The notes under the pieces were generated by a model. It saw only the letters and a program-made list of their open reading frames with translations, made no database searches and had not been told where the DNA came from. Both the position numbers and the translations under genes were made by a program. Source: Bacteroidales bacterium (GTDB taxonomy: Bacteria; Bacteroidota; Bacteroidia; Bacteroidales; UBA932). Taken from it: a stretch of DNA of 50,820 bases. Of the stretch, positions 8,120-17,708 are shown piece by piece (within the stretch, counting starts at the first letter, position 1; every line of letters begins with the position of its first letter). The stretch spans positions 1 through 50,820 of the forward strand of contig JAKSKI010000005.1 of NCBI GenBank assembly GCA_024401865.1, in the 5' to 3' direction.

Positions 8120-10911
8120 TGGCAGAAATAAGATTAAACAAATTACTCAAGCAGTTCAACATAGGGCTGGGTGACCTGGTGGAGTTCCTCCGGAAACAGG
8201 GCGCTGACGTGGATGAGAATCCCAACGCCAAGATTTCCGATGAGTACGTCCCGGCCATCGAAAAGCAGTTCGGAAAGGATCAGGAGGCTCTCAAGCAGGC
8301 CGAAAAGATTGATATAAAACTTAACGAGATACTTGTCAAGACAGGCAAGAAGCCCTCGAAGGAGGAGGAAGAGGAACCTGCCGACGAAATCCGTATCAAG
8401 ACGACCACTTTCATAAACAAGAAGTCCTCTCCCGCATCTTCAACCGAGCCGGAAGAGGTCCGGGTCGTCGAAGAGCCGGCCCCCGTTGTCAAGGAAGAGC
8501 CTCAAGCGGAGCAAGCTGCACCGTCGGTGGAAGTCAAAAAGCCTGAGGAGGCGGTGGAACCCGTTCCCGAGCCGGAACAGGAGGAGACTCCCGTTGCCGA
8601 GGCGGTGGAGGCAAGTCCTGTGGAGGAAGAAGCCGCTCCCGTGCCCGAAATGGAGGCGGAACCTGCTTCAGAGCCCGAGAGCACTCCGGTGGAAGAGACT
8701 GAAACAGCCCCTGAGCCTGAGGCAAAAGAGCCTGAGAAGGCACCTGCAGAGGCGACTTCTCCCTTCAAGGTGGTGGGCAAGGTGGACCTCAGTCAGTTTG
8801 ACCGCAAGCCGGTGAAAAGGGAGCGCATAGCCAAAGGCAGCCAGAAGGTGGATGTAGCCAAGGCTGGTGCCAATATTGACCGCAATGCCGGCAAGAAGGA
8901 GGCTGCACGACAGGCACAGCTCCAGCAGTCACAGGGCAAGCGCCGTCGCGACAGGAACGACAGGCTGAAGCCCGCTATGACCGAAGCCGAACTTGAGGAG
9001 ATGCAGAAGGAGATCCAGAAGCAGGTCAAGGAGACATATGCCAGGATGAACGAGGGCAAGAAGAACAACTTCGGAGCCAAATACCGCAAGGAGAAGAGGG
9101 AACTTGCCGCCCAGCGTAACCAGGAGGAGAAGGAGCAGCTCGCCGCCGAGAACAAAGTCCTCAAGGTTACGGAGTTCGTTACTGTAAACGATCTTGCCAC
9201 TCTGATGAACAACACCCCTGTTGTCAAGGTCATCGGGGCGTGCATGAGCCTCGGCCTTATGGTCTCCATCAATCAGAGACTCGATGCCGAGACTCTTGTG
9301 CTGGTGGCCGAGGAATTCGGATACAAGGTCGAGTTCGTCACCGCTGACATTTCCGAGGAGATCAACGCCAACGAGCAGCCTGACAGACCTGAGGATCTCA
9401 AGCCCAGGCCGCCTATCATCACAGTCATGGGACACGTGGATCACGGCAAGACCTCGCTTCTCGACAATATCCGCAAGTCCAATGTGATTGCAGGTGAGGC
9501 CGGAGGTATCACCCAGCACATCGGTGCATACAGCGTTACGCTGGCGGACGGACGCCATATCACTTTCCTGGATACTCCGGGACACGAGGCGTTCACGGCT
9601 ATGCGTGCGCGCGGTGCCCAATTGACGGACCTTGCAATCATCATAGTCGCCGCAGATGACGCCGTGATGCCCCAGACCATTGAGGCTATCAATCACGCCC
9701 AGGCTGCAGGTGTACCTATGGTATTTGCAATCAACAAGATAGATAAACCCGGCGCTAATCCCGACACTATCCGCCGCCAGCTCTCCGAGATGAATATCCT
9801 TGTCGAGGACTGGGGTGGCAAATACCAGTGCCAGGAGATTTCCGCAAAGCAGGGTATCGGCGTACAGGAATTGCTCGAAAAGGTGCTTCTCGAGACCGAT
9901 CTGCTCGAGCTCAAGGCCAATCCCGACAAACTGGCGGTAGGTGCGGTCATCGAGTCTTCACTCGACAAGGGACGCGGCTATATCGCCAATGTCCTCGTGC
10001 AGGAGGGAACTCTCCACGTCGGTGACTGTGTGCTTTGCGGCAGTTTCTACGGCAGAGTCAAGTCAATGTTCAATGAACGTGGCCAGAAGGTTCAGACTGC
10101 CGGTCCGGCAACGCCCGTATCGATTCTCGGTCTTAACGGAGCTCCCGCCGCCGGTGAGAAGTTCAACGTGATGGCCGATGAGAAGGAAGCCAAGAACATA
10201 GCGGCCAAGAGGGAGCAGCTGATCCGCATCCAGGGTATCAAGACCCAGAAGCATATGACCCTCGAGGAAATCGGTCGCCGTATCGCCATCGGCAACTTCA
10301 AGGAGCTCAACATCATAGTCAAGGGCGATGTGGACGGCTCTGTCGAGGCCCTGTCCGATTCGCTCATAAAACTCTCCACGGAAGAAGTGCGCGTCAATGT
10401 CATACACAAGGCCGTCGGCGCCATATCCGAGTCTGATGTACTGCTCGCAGAGGCATCCGATGCCGTCATCGTGGGATTCCAGGTAAGGCCTTCTCTCGAG
10501 GCTCGCAAGGCCGCTGACAAGGAAGGCATCGAAATACGTCTGTATTCCGTCATCTATGACTGTATCAACGAAGTCAAGGACGGTATTGAAGGTATGCTCG
10601 AACCTGAGAAGAAGGAGGAAGTCATCGCTACGGCCGAGGTCAAGCAGACCTTCCATATCAGCAAGGTGGGTACCATCGCAGGATGTATTGTCCGCGACGG
10701 CAAGATGGTCCAGAAGAGCAAGGTCCGCCTCATCCGTGACGGCATCGTCATATATTCGGGTGAGCTCGGTTCTCTCCAGATTGTCAAGGACCAGGTCAAG
10801 GAAGTGCCTGCCGGCAAGGAATGCGGTATGAGCATAGCCGGTTACAACGACATCAAGGAAGGCGACTTCATCGAGGCCTTCCAGATTGTCGAAATCAAGC
10901 GTACTCTTTAG
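8119..10911 (+). CDS. infB: Translation initiation factor IF-2
   Basis: A 930-residue GTPase that places initiator tRNA on the 30S subunit and promotes subunit joining. Residues about 1-70 form an IF2 N-terminal module; about 75-215 is a Glu/Pro/Val/Ala-rich low-complexity linker built from repeats of EEPAP- and [12 protein letters not shown] units; about 285-350 is a basic helical stretch. The G domain begins near 430 with GHVDHGKT (G1), [16 protein letters not shown] (G3) and NKIDKPG (G4), followed by domains II-IV. The length matches Bacteroidota IF-2. The start overlaps the nusA stop by one base. The 3' end overlaps the convergent ROK gene by 4 bases. Confidence 0.96.
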   Translation: MAEIRLNKLLKQFNIGLGDLVEFLRKQGADVDENPNAKISDEYVPAIEKQFGKDQEALKQAEKIDIKLNEILVKTGKKPSKEEEEEPADEIRIKTTTFINKKSSPASSTEPEEVRVVEEPAPVVKEEPQAEQAAPSVEVKKPEEAVEPVPEPEQEETPVAEAVEASPVEEEAAPVPEMEAEPASEPESTPVEETETAPEPEAKEPEKAPAEATSPFKVVGKVDLSQFDRKPVKRERIAKGSQKVDVAKAGANIDRNAGKKEAARQAQLQQSQGKRRRDRNDRLKPAMTEAELEEMQKEIQKQVKETYARMNEGKKNNFGAKYRKEKRELAAQRNQEEKEQLAAENKVLKVTEFVTVNDLATLMNNTPVVKVIGACMSLGLMVSINQRLDAETLVLVAEEFGYKVEFVTADISEEINANEQPDRPEDLKPRPPIITVMGHVDHGKTSLLDNIRKSNVIAGEAGGITQHIGAYSVTLADGRHITFLDTPGHEAFTAMRARGAQLTDLAIIIVAADDAVMPQTIEAINHAQAAGVPMVFAINKIDKPGANPDTIRRQLSEMNILVEDWGGKYQCQEISAKQGIGVQELLEKVLLETDLLELKANPDKLAVGAVIESSLDKGRGYIANVLVQEGTLHVGDCVLCGSFYGRVKSMFNERGQKVQTAGPATPVSILGLNGAPAAGEKFNVMADEKEAKNIAAKREQLIRIQGIKTQKHMTLEEIGRRIAIGNFKELNIIVKGDVDGSVEALSDSLIKLSTEEVRVNVIHKAVGAISESDVLLAEASDAVIVGFQVRPSLEARKAADKEGIEIRLYSVIYDCINEVKDGIEGMLEPEKKEEVIATAEVKQTFHISKVGTIAGCIVRDGKMVQKSKVRLIRDGIVIYSGELGSLQIVKDQVKEVPAGKECGMSIAGYNDIKEGDFIEAFQIVEIKRTL

Positions 10912-11813
10912 AGGAAAGCGGCGCCTATAAGACCTGCGGCATTGCCGAGGGTAGCTCTGACCACGGGAGGCACTCCCGTGGTCTCGCCGTTATATGTGGC
11001 TTTCGGCATCAGGGCGTTGACCTTGTCCAGCAGGTAGTCTCCGGCATCGGCCACGCCTCCTCCGAGAATCAGGACCTCCGGTCTGAATATGGCCGTGACT
11101 GACGAGAGGCTGTATGCAAGATAGGTGGCATATTCGTCGATGAGATCTACGGCTCTGCCGTCTCCGGACAGGGCTTTGTCAAATATGGACTTGGCATTGG
11201 TGCAGGCGTCCCCAAATATTTCCCTGCCCCTCTTTATGAGTGCCGTTGCGGAGCAGTAGGCCTCCACGCAGCCCTTTCTGCCGCAGTTGCAGGTCCTTCC
11301 TCCCTGTACCAGGGTGGAATGACCTATCTCTGCTCCCATTCCGTCTGCACCCTTGAAGATGTGTCCGTCGATGATGATGCCGCTGCCGACACCTGTGCCC
11401 AGTGTCAGCATAATGACATTGGCGCGTCCCTTGGCGGCACCGGCCAGCGCTTCTCCATATGCGGCGCAGTTGGCATCATTGTCAATGCGCACGTCAAGGG
11501 GAAGAAGGGGCTTTAGCCATTCGCGTATGGGGACGTTCTTCCATCCGAACTGATGGGCATTGACGAGCAGTCCGGTGCGTGTGTCAATGCAGCTGGGCAT
11601 TCCGATACCCCAGCATTCGATATCTTCGATACTTACCCCCGCCGCATCTATGGCAGCCCGGCTCGCAGCCGCGAAGTCGGCTGTAATGGCCTGCCAATCC
11701 CTGCCGGCCCCTGCGGGTATGCTTTTGTGAGACAGAATGTTGAAATCATTGTCGACTATGGCTGCCGCGAGGTTTGTTCCACCGACATCAAGTCCGAGAT
11801 GGTAAGGTTTCAT
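10908..11813 (-). CDS. ROK-family sugar kinase (glucokinase-like)
   Basis: A 301-residue cytoplasmic protein with the ATP-phosphate motif [18 protein letters not shown], the catalytic Asp in [13 protein letters not shown], and the ROK zinc site GH...[15 protein letters not shown]. It should phosphorylate a hexose or an aminosugar such as glucose, N-acetylmannosamine or mannose; there is no DNA-binding N-terminus, so it is a kinase rather than a ROK repressor. Its ATG overlaps the stop of the activase gene (ATGA), making it the third gene of the glycyl radical enzyme operon. That linkage is unusual and suggests that the kinase acts in the same pathway, before or after the radical step. The substrate is unknown. 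Confidence 0.85.
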   Translation of the reverse strand: MKPYHLGLDVGGTNLAAAIVDNDFNILSHKSIPAGAGRDWQAITADFAAASRAAIDAAGVSIEDIECWGIGMPSCIDTRTGLLVNAHQFGWKNVPIREWLKPLLPLDVRIDNDANCAAYGEALAGAAKGRANVIMLTLGTGVGSGIIIDGHIFKGADGMGAEIGHSTLVQGGRTCNCGRKGCVEAYCSATALIKRGREIFGDACTNAKSIFDKALSGDGRAVDLIDEYATYLAYSLSSVTAIFRPEVLILGGGVADAGDYLLDKVNALMPKATYNGETTGVPPVVRATLGNAAGLIGAAFL

Positions 11814-12721
11814 AATATTTTAATGTCTAGTCCCTGCGCTTCGGGCATCGAAGCGAAAGGCTCCAACTCCGCCCGGCTGAGGGGTGTGGTTTGTCCGTAT
11901 CCGTACTGCTCTCCTATCTGATTGTATTTGCCCAGTCCAAGGGTGTGGTATGGAAGCAGGTCTATGCCCTTGATGCAGTTGCTGTGTGCAAATGCATATG
12001 CTTTTTGGAAGTGTCCGCGCTCCAGGTTGAATCCGGGTATGCAGGGGAGACGAAGCCTGATCTTGCCGGGGTCGCAGGCGGCTATTGCGCTGATGTTGCC
12101 CATAATCAGGTCCAGGTCGCCACCAGTGACCCGGTGCAGTTTGTCGGCGTCAGTGTGCTTGATGTCTGCCAGGAACAGGTCGGTATAGGGGAGAATGCTG
12201 TCAATCACGGTACGGGGAGCCATGGCGCTTGTCTCCACTGCAGTATGGACGCCTTCGTCCCTGCAGGCTTTGAGCATTGCAAGAAGTGCATCCGGCTGCA
12301 TCAGGGCTTCTCCGCCCGAGAATGTCACCCCGCCCCCGCTATGTGCGTAGTAATCCCTGTCCCTGAGGATACGGCTGACTACGTCGCTGCATTTCATCTC
12401 GTCCGGAGATATGCGTATGGCACCTCCGGGACATTGTTCGACGCATTTGCCGCAGAGATTGCATTTGCCCCTGTCAAACCTGACTGAAGGCCCGTCGGTC
12501 CGGATTGCGGCGCCGACAGGACAGGATGATATGCAGGAGCCGCAGTGGGTGCATTTGATCTCGTTATGGATAAGAATGCTTGCAAAAGTCTGAGATTCGG
12601 GATTGGAGCACCAGGGGCAGTGAAGAGGGCAGCCCTGCATAAACACTACCGTCCTTATGCCTGGTCCGTCGTGGATGGCGAACCTCTCGATGTTGAATAC
12701 TCTTACGTTGAGGTTAATCAT
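11810..12721 (-). CDS. Glycyl radical enzyme activase (radical SAM, ferredoxin-containing)
   Basis: This is the partner that installs the glycyl radical on the enzyme encoded upstream, using S-adenosylmethionine. The 303 residues carry the radical SAM cluster motif CPLHCPWC (Cys31, 35, 38), then an inserted pair of 4Fe-4S motifs, CTHCGSCISSCP (57-68) and CNLCGKCVEQCP (87-98), and GGGVTFSGGEAL for SAM binding. The ferredoxin insert is typical of activases of glycerol/diol dehydratases, choline lyase, hydroxyproline dehydratase and arylacetate decarboxylases, and is missing from the plain pyruvate formate-lyase activase. It overlaps the enzyme gene by 8 bases and the kinase by 4. Expression should be useful only under anaerobic conditions. 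Confidence 0.92.
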   Translation of the reverse strand: MINLNVRVFNIERFAIHDGPGIRTVVFMQGCPLHCPWCSNPESQTFASILIHNEIKCTHCGSCISSCPVGAAIRTDGPSVRFDRGKCNLCGKCVEQCPGGAIRISPDEMKCSDVVSRILRDRDYYAHSGGGVTFSGGEALMQPDALLAMLKACRDEGVHTAVETSAMAPRTVIDSILPYTDLFLADIKHTDADKLHRVTGGDLDLIMGNISAIAACDPGKIRLRLPCIPGFNLERGHFQKAYAFAHSNCIKGIDLLPYHTLGLGKYNQIGEQYGYGQTTPLSRAELEPFASMPEAQGLDIKIL

Positions 12722-14990
12722 ACAGTACTCTGCTCAATAGCTCCTCCTGCACGTTTCTGGGCAGTTCCACGAACACCGCGGAGAATCCGCTGACCCTGAC
12801 TATGAGGTCGGGGTATTTCTCCGGGTGGACCATCGCATCCTCCAGTTCGCCCTTGTCCACCACGGTTACCATAAGGTGGCAACCTCCTCTGTCGAAATAT
12901 GTGCGGAACAGGGATTTTATCATCTCCCTGTTGCCGTTGAACATCGCCGGGGTGAACTTGATGTTCTGCACCGAGCCTGCGTGGTATCTGGCATCGAACT
13001 TGGCCAGAGAGTTGAGCATTGCAGTAGGTCCGCTGACATTGGCTCCTCCCTGGGGGTTGTTGGCCGGATTCATATACATTCCGGACAGACGCCCGTCGGG
13101 GGATGCCGCGGTGGCATTGCCCCACTCGGTGTTGAGCTGGTTGTTGCTTATGACCACGAGGAAATATTGCATACCGACCTTGATTCCCCTGTCCCTGATA
13201 CCTTTGGCGACGAATTCATAGAGGTCGTTGGCCATATTGTCGGCCGTATCCAGGTCATTGCCGTATTTGTCGCAGGCCATACAGTCCCGGCGCAGGATTC
13301 CGCTGCCTTCGAAATTGTGCAGCATGGCGTCGTGTATCTCGCGAAGGGTATATTTGTGGCGGTCGAAGACGAGTTCCTTCAGCGCTTCAAGAGAGTCGGA
13401 CGCATTGATGCTTCCGTAGATCTCGCAGGTGCCTCCGAGATATCTGACGCCGCCGTCAAGCAGGGCCTTGCCCCGCTCGATGCAGTCATCGGTAAGCAGG
13501 CTGTTGAAGAGGAAACTGACATTCCTGTTCATTACCTGATATGAATAATACTGTGCTTGTGCGGACTTGTCGAGATATATGTCCAGGAAAGATTTGTAGT
13601 CAGCGTAGAACTTGTCGAAGTCGGTGTATTCCTCCAGAGCCTTGATGCCAAAGCCCGCGTCCTTCCTGATACCGTCCATAGGGTCCACACCTCCGTTCAT
13701 GAAGATGGTAAGGAGTTTGAGCAGGTTGATGCAGATGTTGGGAGTACCGGTGCTCTGGCCCTGGATGACGAATTCGGTGCATCCGAAGGGCACATACCAT
13801 TCGGCTGTCTTCTCGTCGACCCTCATTCCCCAGGAGACTGCCGGCACGTTGACCTCGTCATTGTAGAGAGTGGGATAGGTGGCTCCGCATCCGAGTGCGT
13901 CAAGCGCTTCGTCCCAGGTCTGCTCGGTGGTGTCCCTGTCTATCCTGAGAGTGAACTGGGGCTCCACGTACCTGCAGTCGTGGCAGACTTTGAGGGCGAT
14001 GTGCATGAAGACGTCCGCTTCCTTGGGATGGCGCCTTCCCTTGCCTCCGACGATGATGCGTCCGTTGACGGTGGTGCGCCTGTTCTCTATCATAGTCCAG
14101 AGGGACTTCAGGAAGTCATAGGCTTTCTGCTCCGTGAGCCTTCCTGCATTGAGGTCGGCTACAAGATAAGGGCCCAGCAGATCGTCCAGACGGCCGTAGT
14201 TGATGACTCCGGCGAGCAGGGCATAGAGCCAGAACAGCTGCAGAGCCTCGATGAAAGTGCAGGGAACGCGGTGCTGGATGTTCTCGAGAGCATCGGCCAT
14301 TTCCTGCAACTGTGCTTTGCGGACCTCGTCAGACCCTTCCATCTGCCCCAATGCATCCTTCCTCAGTGCATCGGCGCTGTCACAGAGTATGTCGAGACAT
14401 TCGAGTCCGGCCCTGTAGAAGTCATTGTCCGGTGCGGCCGCGATATGATCGCTCAGAATCTTCCTCATACCCGGGACTCCGTTTGCCAGCAGTTTGGGAT
14501 AGTCCAGCATCATACCGGACAGACGGGCGGTCGCTATGAGGGGGAATGCGGTGTCGATGAACATCCCCATTGTGTCATCGACTATCATATCCCTGTTGAA
14601 CTGTGTCTTCACGTCGTGGTCAAGCCAATAGCGGTAAAGGTCATCGACTCTGGGCTTCAGTCCGCCGGGCAGCTGCTCCTGGAACTGGCGCAGCTTGCGG
14701 AAAACGCAGTAATGGCCCACGCCGCCCACGGAAGTGACACATCCGAAGCCTATGGGCAGGAAATCGAGCCTTCCGGCAAAAAGGTCCTGCGGCTCAATCG
14801 GACGGAACATACGGGGATACAGCACCTTGAGGCATTCGACTTCCCGGCGTTCCCTGGAAGAACCGCTGAACCGCCTGTGGGTGTCCGTGTAGGCTTCCAT
14901 TATTTCCAACTGTTCCAGAAGGGGCTTGCGGCAGGGAATCTTCTTGCTCTGCTCCACGTTCTGGACCGTCTCCACGTTGAATTTGGCCAT
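12714..14990 (-). CDS. Glycyl radical enzyme of unknown substrate
   Basis: A 758-residue protein of the PFL-like superfamily. The C-terminal radical loop reads RVSGFSAVF (Gly735; the usual Tyr after Gly is Phe). The thiyl-loop reads PFGCTEF with Cys404 and Glu406, the Cys-x-Glu arrangement of dehydratases, lyases and decarboxylases rather than the Cys-Cys of pyruvate formate-lyase. A His near 93 (GVGHYC) fits the position of the conserved active-site His. Fourteen residues after Cys404, where diol dehydratases have Trp-His-Asp, this enzyme has Thr-Pro-Asn, so the substrate pocket differs. I chose the ATG at 14990 (MAKFNVET) over a TTG at 14999, because a promoter element lies just upstream of the latter. 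With the activase and ROK kinase it forms a compact operon; no microcompartment genes are nearby. Confidence 0.88.
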   Translation of the reverse strand: MAKFNVETVQNVEQSKKIPCRKPLLEQLEIMEAYTDTHRRFSGSSRERREVECLKVLYPRMFRPIEPQDLFAGRLDFLPIGFGCVTSVGGVGHYCVFRKLRQFQEQLPGGLKPRVDDLYRYWLDHDVKTQFNRDMIVDDTMGMFIDTAFPLIATARLSGMMLDYPKLLANGVPGMRKILSDHIAAAPDNDFYRAGLECLDILCDSADALRKDALGQMEGSDEVRKAQLQEMADALENIQHRVPCTFIEALQLFWLYALLAGVINYGRLDDLLGPYLVADLNAGRLTEQKAYDFLKSLWTMIENRRTTVNGRIIVGGKGRRHPKEADVFMHIALKVCHDCRYVEPQFTLRIDRDTTEQTWDEALDALGCGATYPTLYNDEVNVPAVSWGMRVDEKTAEWYVPFGCTEFVIQGQSTGTPNICINLLKLLTIFMNGGVDPMDGIRKDAGFGIKALEEYTDFDKFYADYKSFLDIYLDKSAQAQYYSYQVMNRNVSFLFNSLLTDDCIERGKALLDGGVRYLGGTCEIYGSINASDSLEALKELVFDRHKYTLREIHDAMLHNFEGSGILRRDCMACDKYGNDLDTADNMANDLYEFVAKGIRDRGIKVGMQYFLVVISNNQLNTEWGNATAASPDGRLSGMYMNPANNPQGGANVSGPTAMLNSLAKFDARYHAGSVQNIKFTPAMFNGNREMIKSLFRTYFDRGGCHLMVTVVDKGELEDAMVHPEKYPDLIVRVSGFSAVFVELPRNVQEELLSRVLYD

Positions 14991-15006
14991 ATTGCTCAAG
15001 TTTGTT

Positions 15007-15014
15007 CAAAGATA
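15007..15014 (-). promoter_or_regulatory. -7 element (TATCTTTG) for the glycyl radical enzyme operon
   Basis: On the minus strand TATCTTTG lies 16 bases before the ATG at 14990, giving a leader of roughly 10 bases. No clear -33 TTTG is seen. It is back to back with the element for the GH2 gene. Confidence 0.5.
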
Positions 15015-15030
15015 GTGAATTTTTTTTGTG

Positions 15031-15038
15031 TACATTTG
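15031..15038 (+). promoter_or_regulatory. -7 element (TACATTTG) for the GH2-like gene
   Basis: TACATTTG matches TAnnTTTG and lies 15 bases before the ATG at 15054. A T-run precedes it; no good -33 element at the usual spacing. Both divergent transcripts start within a 54-base intergenic region, which could allow shared control. Confidence 0.5.
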
Positions 15039-15053
15039 TAAAAACCGCACAAT

Positions 15054-17696
15054 ATGAACATACTTCTATCAGTTTTGGCAGCCGCCTCGGCATTCATCTC
15101 CATAGCTCTTGATTCGAAGACGGGCAAGGACGGCCCCTGTGACTGGATGACCATCCCTTCCGCCCAATTGAAGGACATACCGGAACGTGTCTCATTGCCC
15201 GGATATGAGTTGACAGGAGAATGGCTCCCTGCCATAGTGCCCGGCACCGTGCTCAATACCGACGTTGCCAACGGACTCCTTCCCGAGCCATATTATGGCC
15301 TGAACAACAAGATTCAGAAGGGGCTCATCCCCGACCTTGCTGCCGGACGCGACTACTATACGCGCTGGCTCAGGACCGAGTTCGAGATCCCTGCGGAAGC
15401 CGCTGGCCAACAGCTTTGGTTGCGTTTTGACGGTATCAATTACAGATCCGAGATATGGATAAACGGAGTGCTCCTGCGATCCACGACAGGTATGTTCCTC
15501 CAGGATTGGATAGCCGTGACGGATTTCGTCAACCCGGGTGCAAAGAATGCGCTGCTTGTCAAGGTGATTCCCGTCGATACTCCGGGGACCTGGCACAAGA
15601 AGAAATGGGGCGACTACAATGAATTCCACAATGGCGGTGACGGCAATATGGGGCTCAACACCTCGATGCTTATGAGTGTGGGCTGGGATTTTGCCTTTAT
15701 GGACGGCATACGTGACCGCAACACCGGCATATGGCGAAGTATGTATCTTGAATCGACCGGTCCCGTCCAGCTCCGCCATCCGTTCGTGAAGGCGTCGTTA
15801 TCGGACAATTATACCAAGGCGGACCTGACAGCCATAGTTGAGGTCGCCAATCCTTCGCAATACAGTTTCGACTGTTTCGTTACGGCAACGTTCGAAGGGC
15901 AGTCCTGCACCAAGAAGGTGGGGATGGACCTGGAGAGCATTGAAGAGGTGGTGTTCACTTCCAGAGATTTCCCCGCTCTGAAGGTGGAGAACCCCCGCCT
16001 GTGGTGGCCTGTCAACAAGGGACCACAGGAAATGTACGGTATCACATTCACCGTCACCGTTGACGGACAGGAGTCCGACGTGCTGGATTCGAAATTCGGC
16101 ATTCGGGAAATCCGTTCCGACCGCAATACTCCTGACGGTTCGCGTGTATTCTACATCAACGGCAGGCGTATCTTCGTGCGTGGCTCCAACTGGATACCCG
16201 AAGCCATGTGCCGTGCCGATGACAAGAGGATAGAGGCCGAACTCCGATATACCGGGCAGACAGGCATCAATTTCCTGCGACAGTGGGGTGGAGGCATCGC
16301 CGAATCGGACCGATTCTTCGAATTGTGCGACTCACTTGGAATAATGGTGTCCCAGGAGTTCTGGATGTCTGGCGGTTCCCGTGTCCCGGCCGACAAGGGC
16401 GTTCATCTGGCCAATGTCAAATCCACCGTCAAGCGCATACGCAACCATCCCTGCCTTGCTTATTATGTGTGCTCCAATGAGAGTTCGGAACTGCCGGAGG
16501 TGCGCAGGACCCTTATGGAAATAGATGGCACCAGAGGCTATCAGAAGCAATCCGAGTGCGACGGCATCCACGACGGCAGTCCGTACAAGCAGGTCAACCC
16601 TATGCGGCATTATGAGAACACTGCATCCGAACGCGGATCACGCGTGGACGGCTTCAATCCCGAGTATGGTGCTCCTATGCTGCCGCTGGTGGAATCGCTC
16701 CGCAAATTCATGGACCCCGAAGACCTCTGGCCCATTAACCGGGAGGTCTGGGATTATCACGATGGCAATGGATTCTCGCTTGTGAGTACGATGTACAGGG
16801 ATATGGTCAACGAATACGGCGAATCCTCATCGATCGAGGAATTTTCCCGCAAGGCCCAGCTTGTGGCTGCGGTCAATTCACATTCGATATTTGAGGTATG
16901 GAACTACAACAAGTTGGGATATGGAGACCGCTGGGCTTCCGGATTTCTGTTCTGGTTCCACAACAGCCCCATTCCACAGGTATGCGGACATTTCTATGAC
17001 TATTATCTCGAGCCCTGTGCCGCTCTGTACCATTCCGCCAATGCACTCGAGCCCGTCCATATCCAGTATGACTTCCTCAAGAACACGGTATCGGCCGTCA
17101 ATGATTACTACAAGCCATTCGAAGGCGGTACCGCCACGGCTTCCATCTGGAGCCTCGACAGCCGCAAGCTGTGGGAGAAGAGTTGCAAGGTGGACATCGC
17201 GGAGGACGGAGTCGCCTGTGACATCTTGGAAGTGGACCTTGACAAGGCAGTCGGAGACGTGTTCTTCATCGCTCTCAGTCTCAAGGATGCGTCCGGCAGG
17301 GAGGTATCCCGCAATTTCTACTGGCGCTCCCGTGACGAGTACCGGGGATGGAATACGCTTACCGGTCCATGCACGTCAGGATTCCAGGCTCTTGACTCTA
17401 TGAAACCGGCGTCCGTGTCCAGCCGCGTGGCAGTCGTCCGTAAGGATGGAAAGTCATTTGTGGAGGTCAGGATGCGCAATGCATCATCGCGTATTGCATT
17501 CTTCAATCAATTGATGGTTAAGGACTCTGACGGAGAGCCCGTGGCACCGTCGTTCTATTCCGACAATTTCTTCACCCTGATGCCCGGGGAGAGCAAATCG
17601 GTTACAATCGAGAGCCCGGAGACCCCTGCGGTGCTGGAGTTGTCCGGCTGGAACGTGCCTTCTTCGAGGAAAGTCCTGTCGGATTATGTCCGTTAA
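15054..17696 (+). CDS. GH2-family glycosidase (beta-mannosidase/exo-glucosaminidase type), exported
   Basis: An 880-residue protein with a short signal peptide (MNILLSVLAAASAFISIALD). The order is GH2 sugar-binding domain (about 40-230, with LWLRFDGINYRSEIWINGVLL), an Ig-like domain (about 240-355), a TIM barrel (about 365-690) and a C-terminal beta domain. The barrel shows GINFLRQWGGG, the acid/base pair Asn475-Glu476 in CSNESSELP, and a candidate nucleophile Glu537 in GFNPEYGAP, the pattern of mannosidase or exo-glucosaminidase GH2 members rather than beta-galactosidases. It probably trims glycans in the periplasm. The next gene, a GH106-like enzyme, follows after 12 bases, so both belong to one glycan-degrading unit. 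No SusC/SusD pair is in view. Confidence 0.85.
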   Translation: MNILLSVLAAASAFISIALDSKTGKDGPCDWMTIPSAQLKDIPERVSLPGYELTGEWLPAIVPGTVLNTDVANGLLPEPYYGLNNKIQKGLIPDLAAGRDYYTRWLRTEFEIPAEAAGQQLWLRFDGINYRSEIWINGVLLRSTTGMFLQDWIAVTDFVNPGAKNALLVKVIPVDTPGTWHKKKWGDYNEFHNGGDGNMGLNTSMLMSVGWDFAFMDGIRDRNTGIWRSMYLESTGPVQLRHPFVKASLSDNYTKADLTAIVEVANPSQYSFDCFVTATFEGQSCTKKVGMDLESIEEVVFTSRDFPALKVENPRLWWPVNKGPQEMYGITFTVTVDGQESDVLDSKFGIREIRSDRNTPDGSRVFYINGRRIFVRGSNWIPEAMCRADDKRIEAELRYTGQTGINFLRQWGGGIAESDRFFELCDSLGIMVSQEFWMSGGSRVPADKGVHLANVKSTVKRIRNHPCLAYYVCSNESSELPEVRRTLMEIDGTRGYQKQSECDGIHDGSPYKQVNPMRHYENTASERGSRVDGFNPEYGAPMLPLVESLRKFMDPEDLWPINREVWDYHDGNGFSLVSTMYRDMVNEYGESSSIEEFSRKAQLVAAVNSHSIFEVWNYNKLGYGDRWASGFLFWFHNSPIPQVCGHFYDYYLEPCAALYHSANALEPVHIQYDFLKNTVSAVNDYYKPFEGGTATASIWSLDSRKLWEKSCKVDIAEDGVACDILEVDLDKAVGDVFFIALSLKDASGREVSRNFYWRSRDEYRGWNTLTGPCTSGFQALDSMKPASVSSRVAVVRKDGKSFVEVRMRNASSRIAFFNQLMVKDSDGEPVAPSFYSDNFFTLMPGESKSVTIESPETPAVLELSGWNVPSSRKVLSDYVR

Positions 17697-17708
17697 TACC
17701 TGTTGCCT

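Noticed and set aside
8350..8760. Repetitive Glu/Pro/Val-coding DNA that looks like a tandem repeat.
   Set aside because: It is the ordinary low-complexity linker of IF-2, with imperfect units and no DNA-level array.
12714..14990. Identification of the glycyl radical enzyme as pyruvate formate-lyase.
   Set aside because: It has a single active-site Cys followed by x-Glu instead of adjacent cysteines, and its activase carries ferredoxin inserts.
13557..15041. Long open frame on the plus strand opposite the glycyl radical enzyme (494 codons).
   Set aside because: It mirrors the codon pattern of a clearly conserved minus-strand enzyme; GC-rich third positions leave the antisense frame open. 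No recognisable domain.
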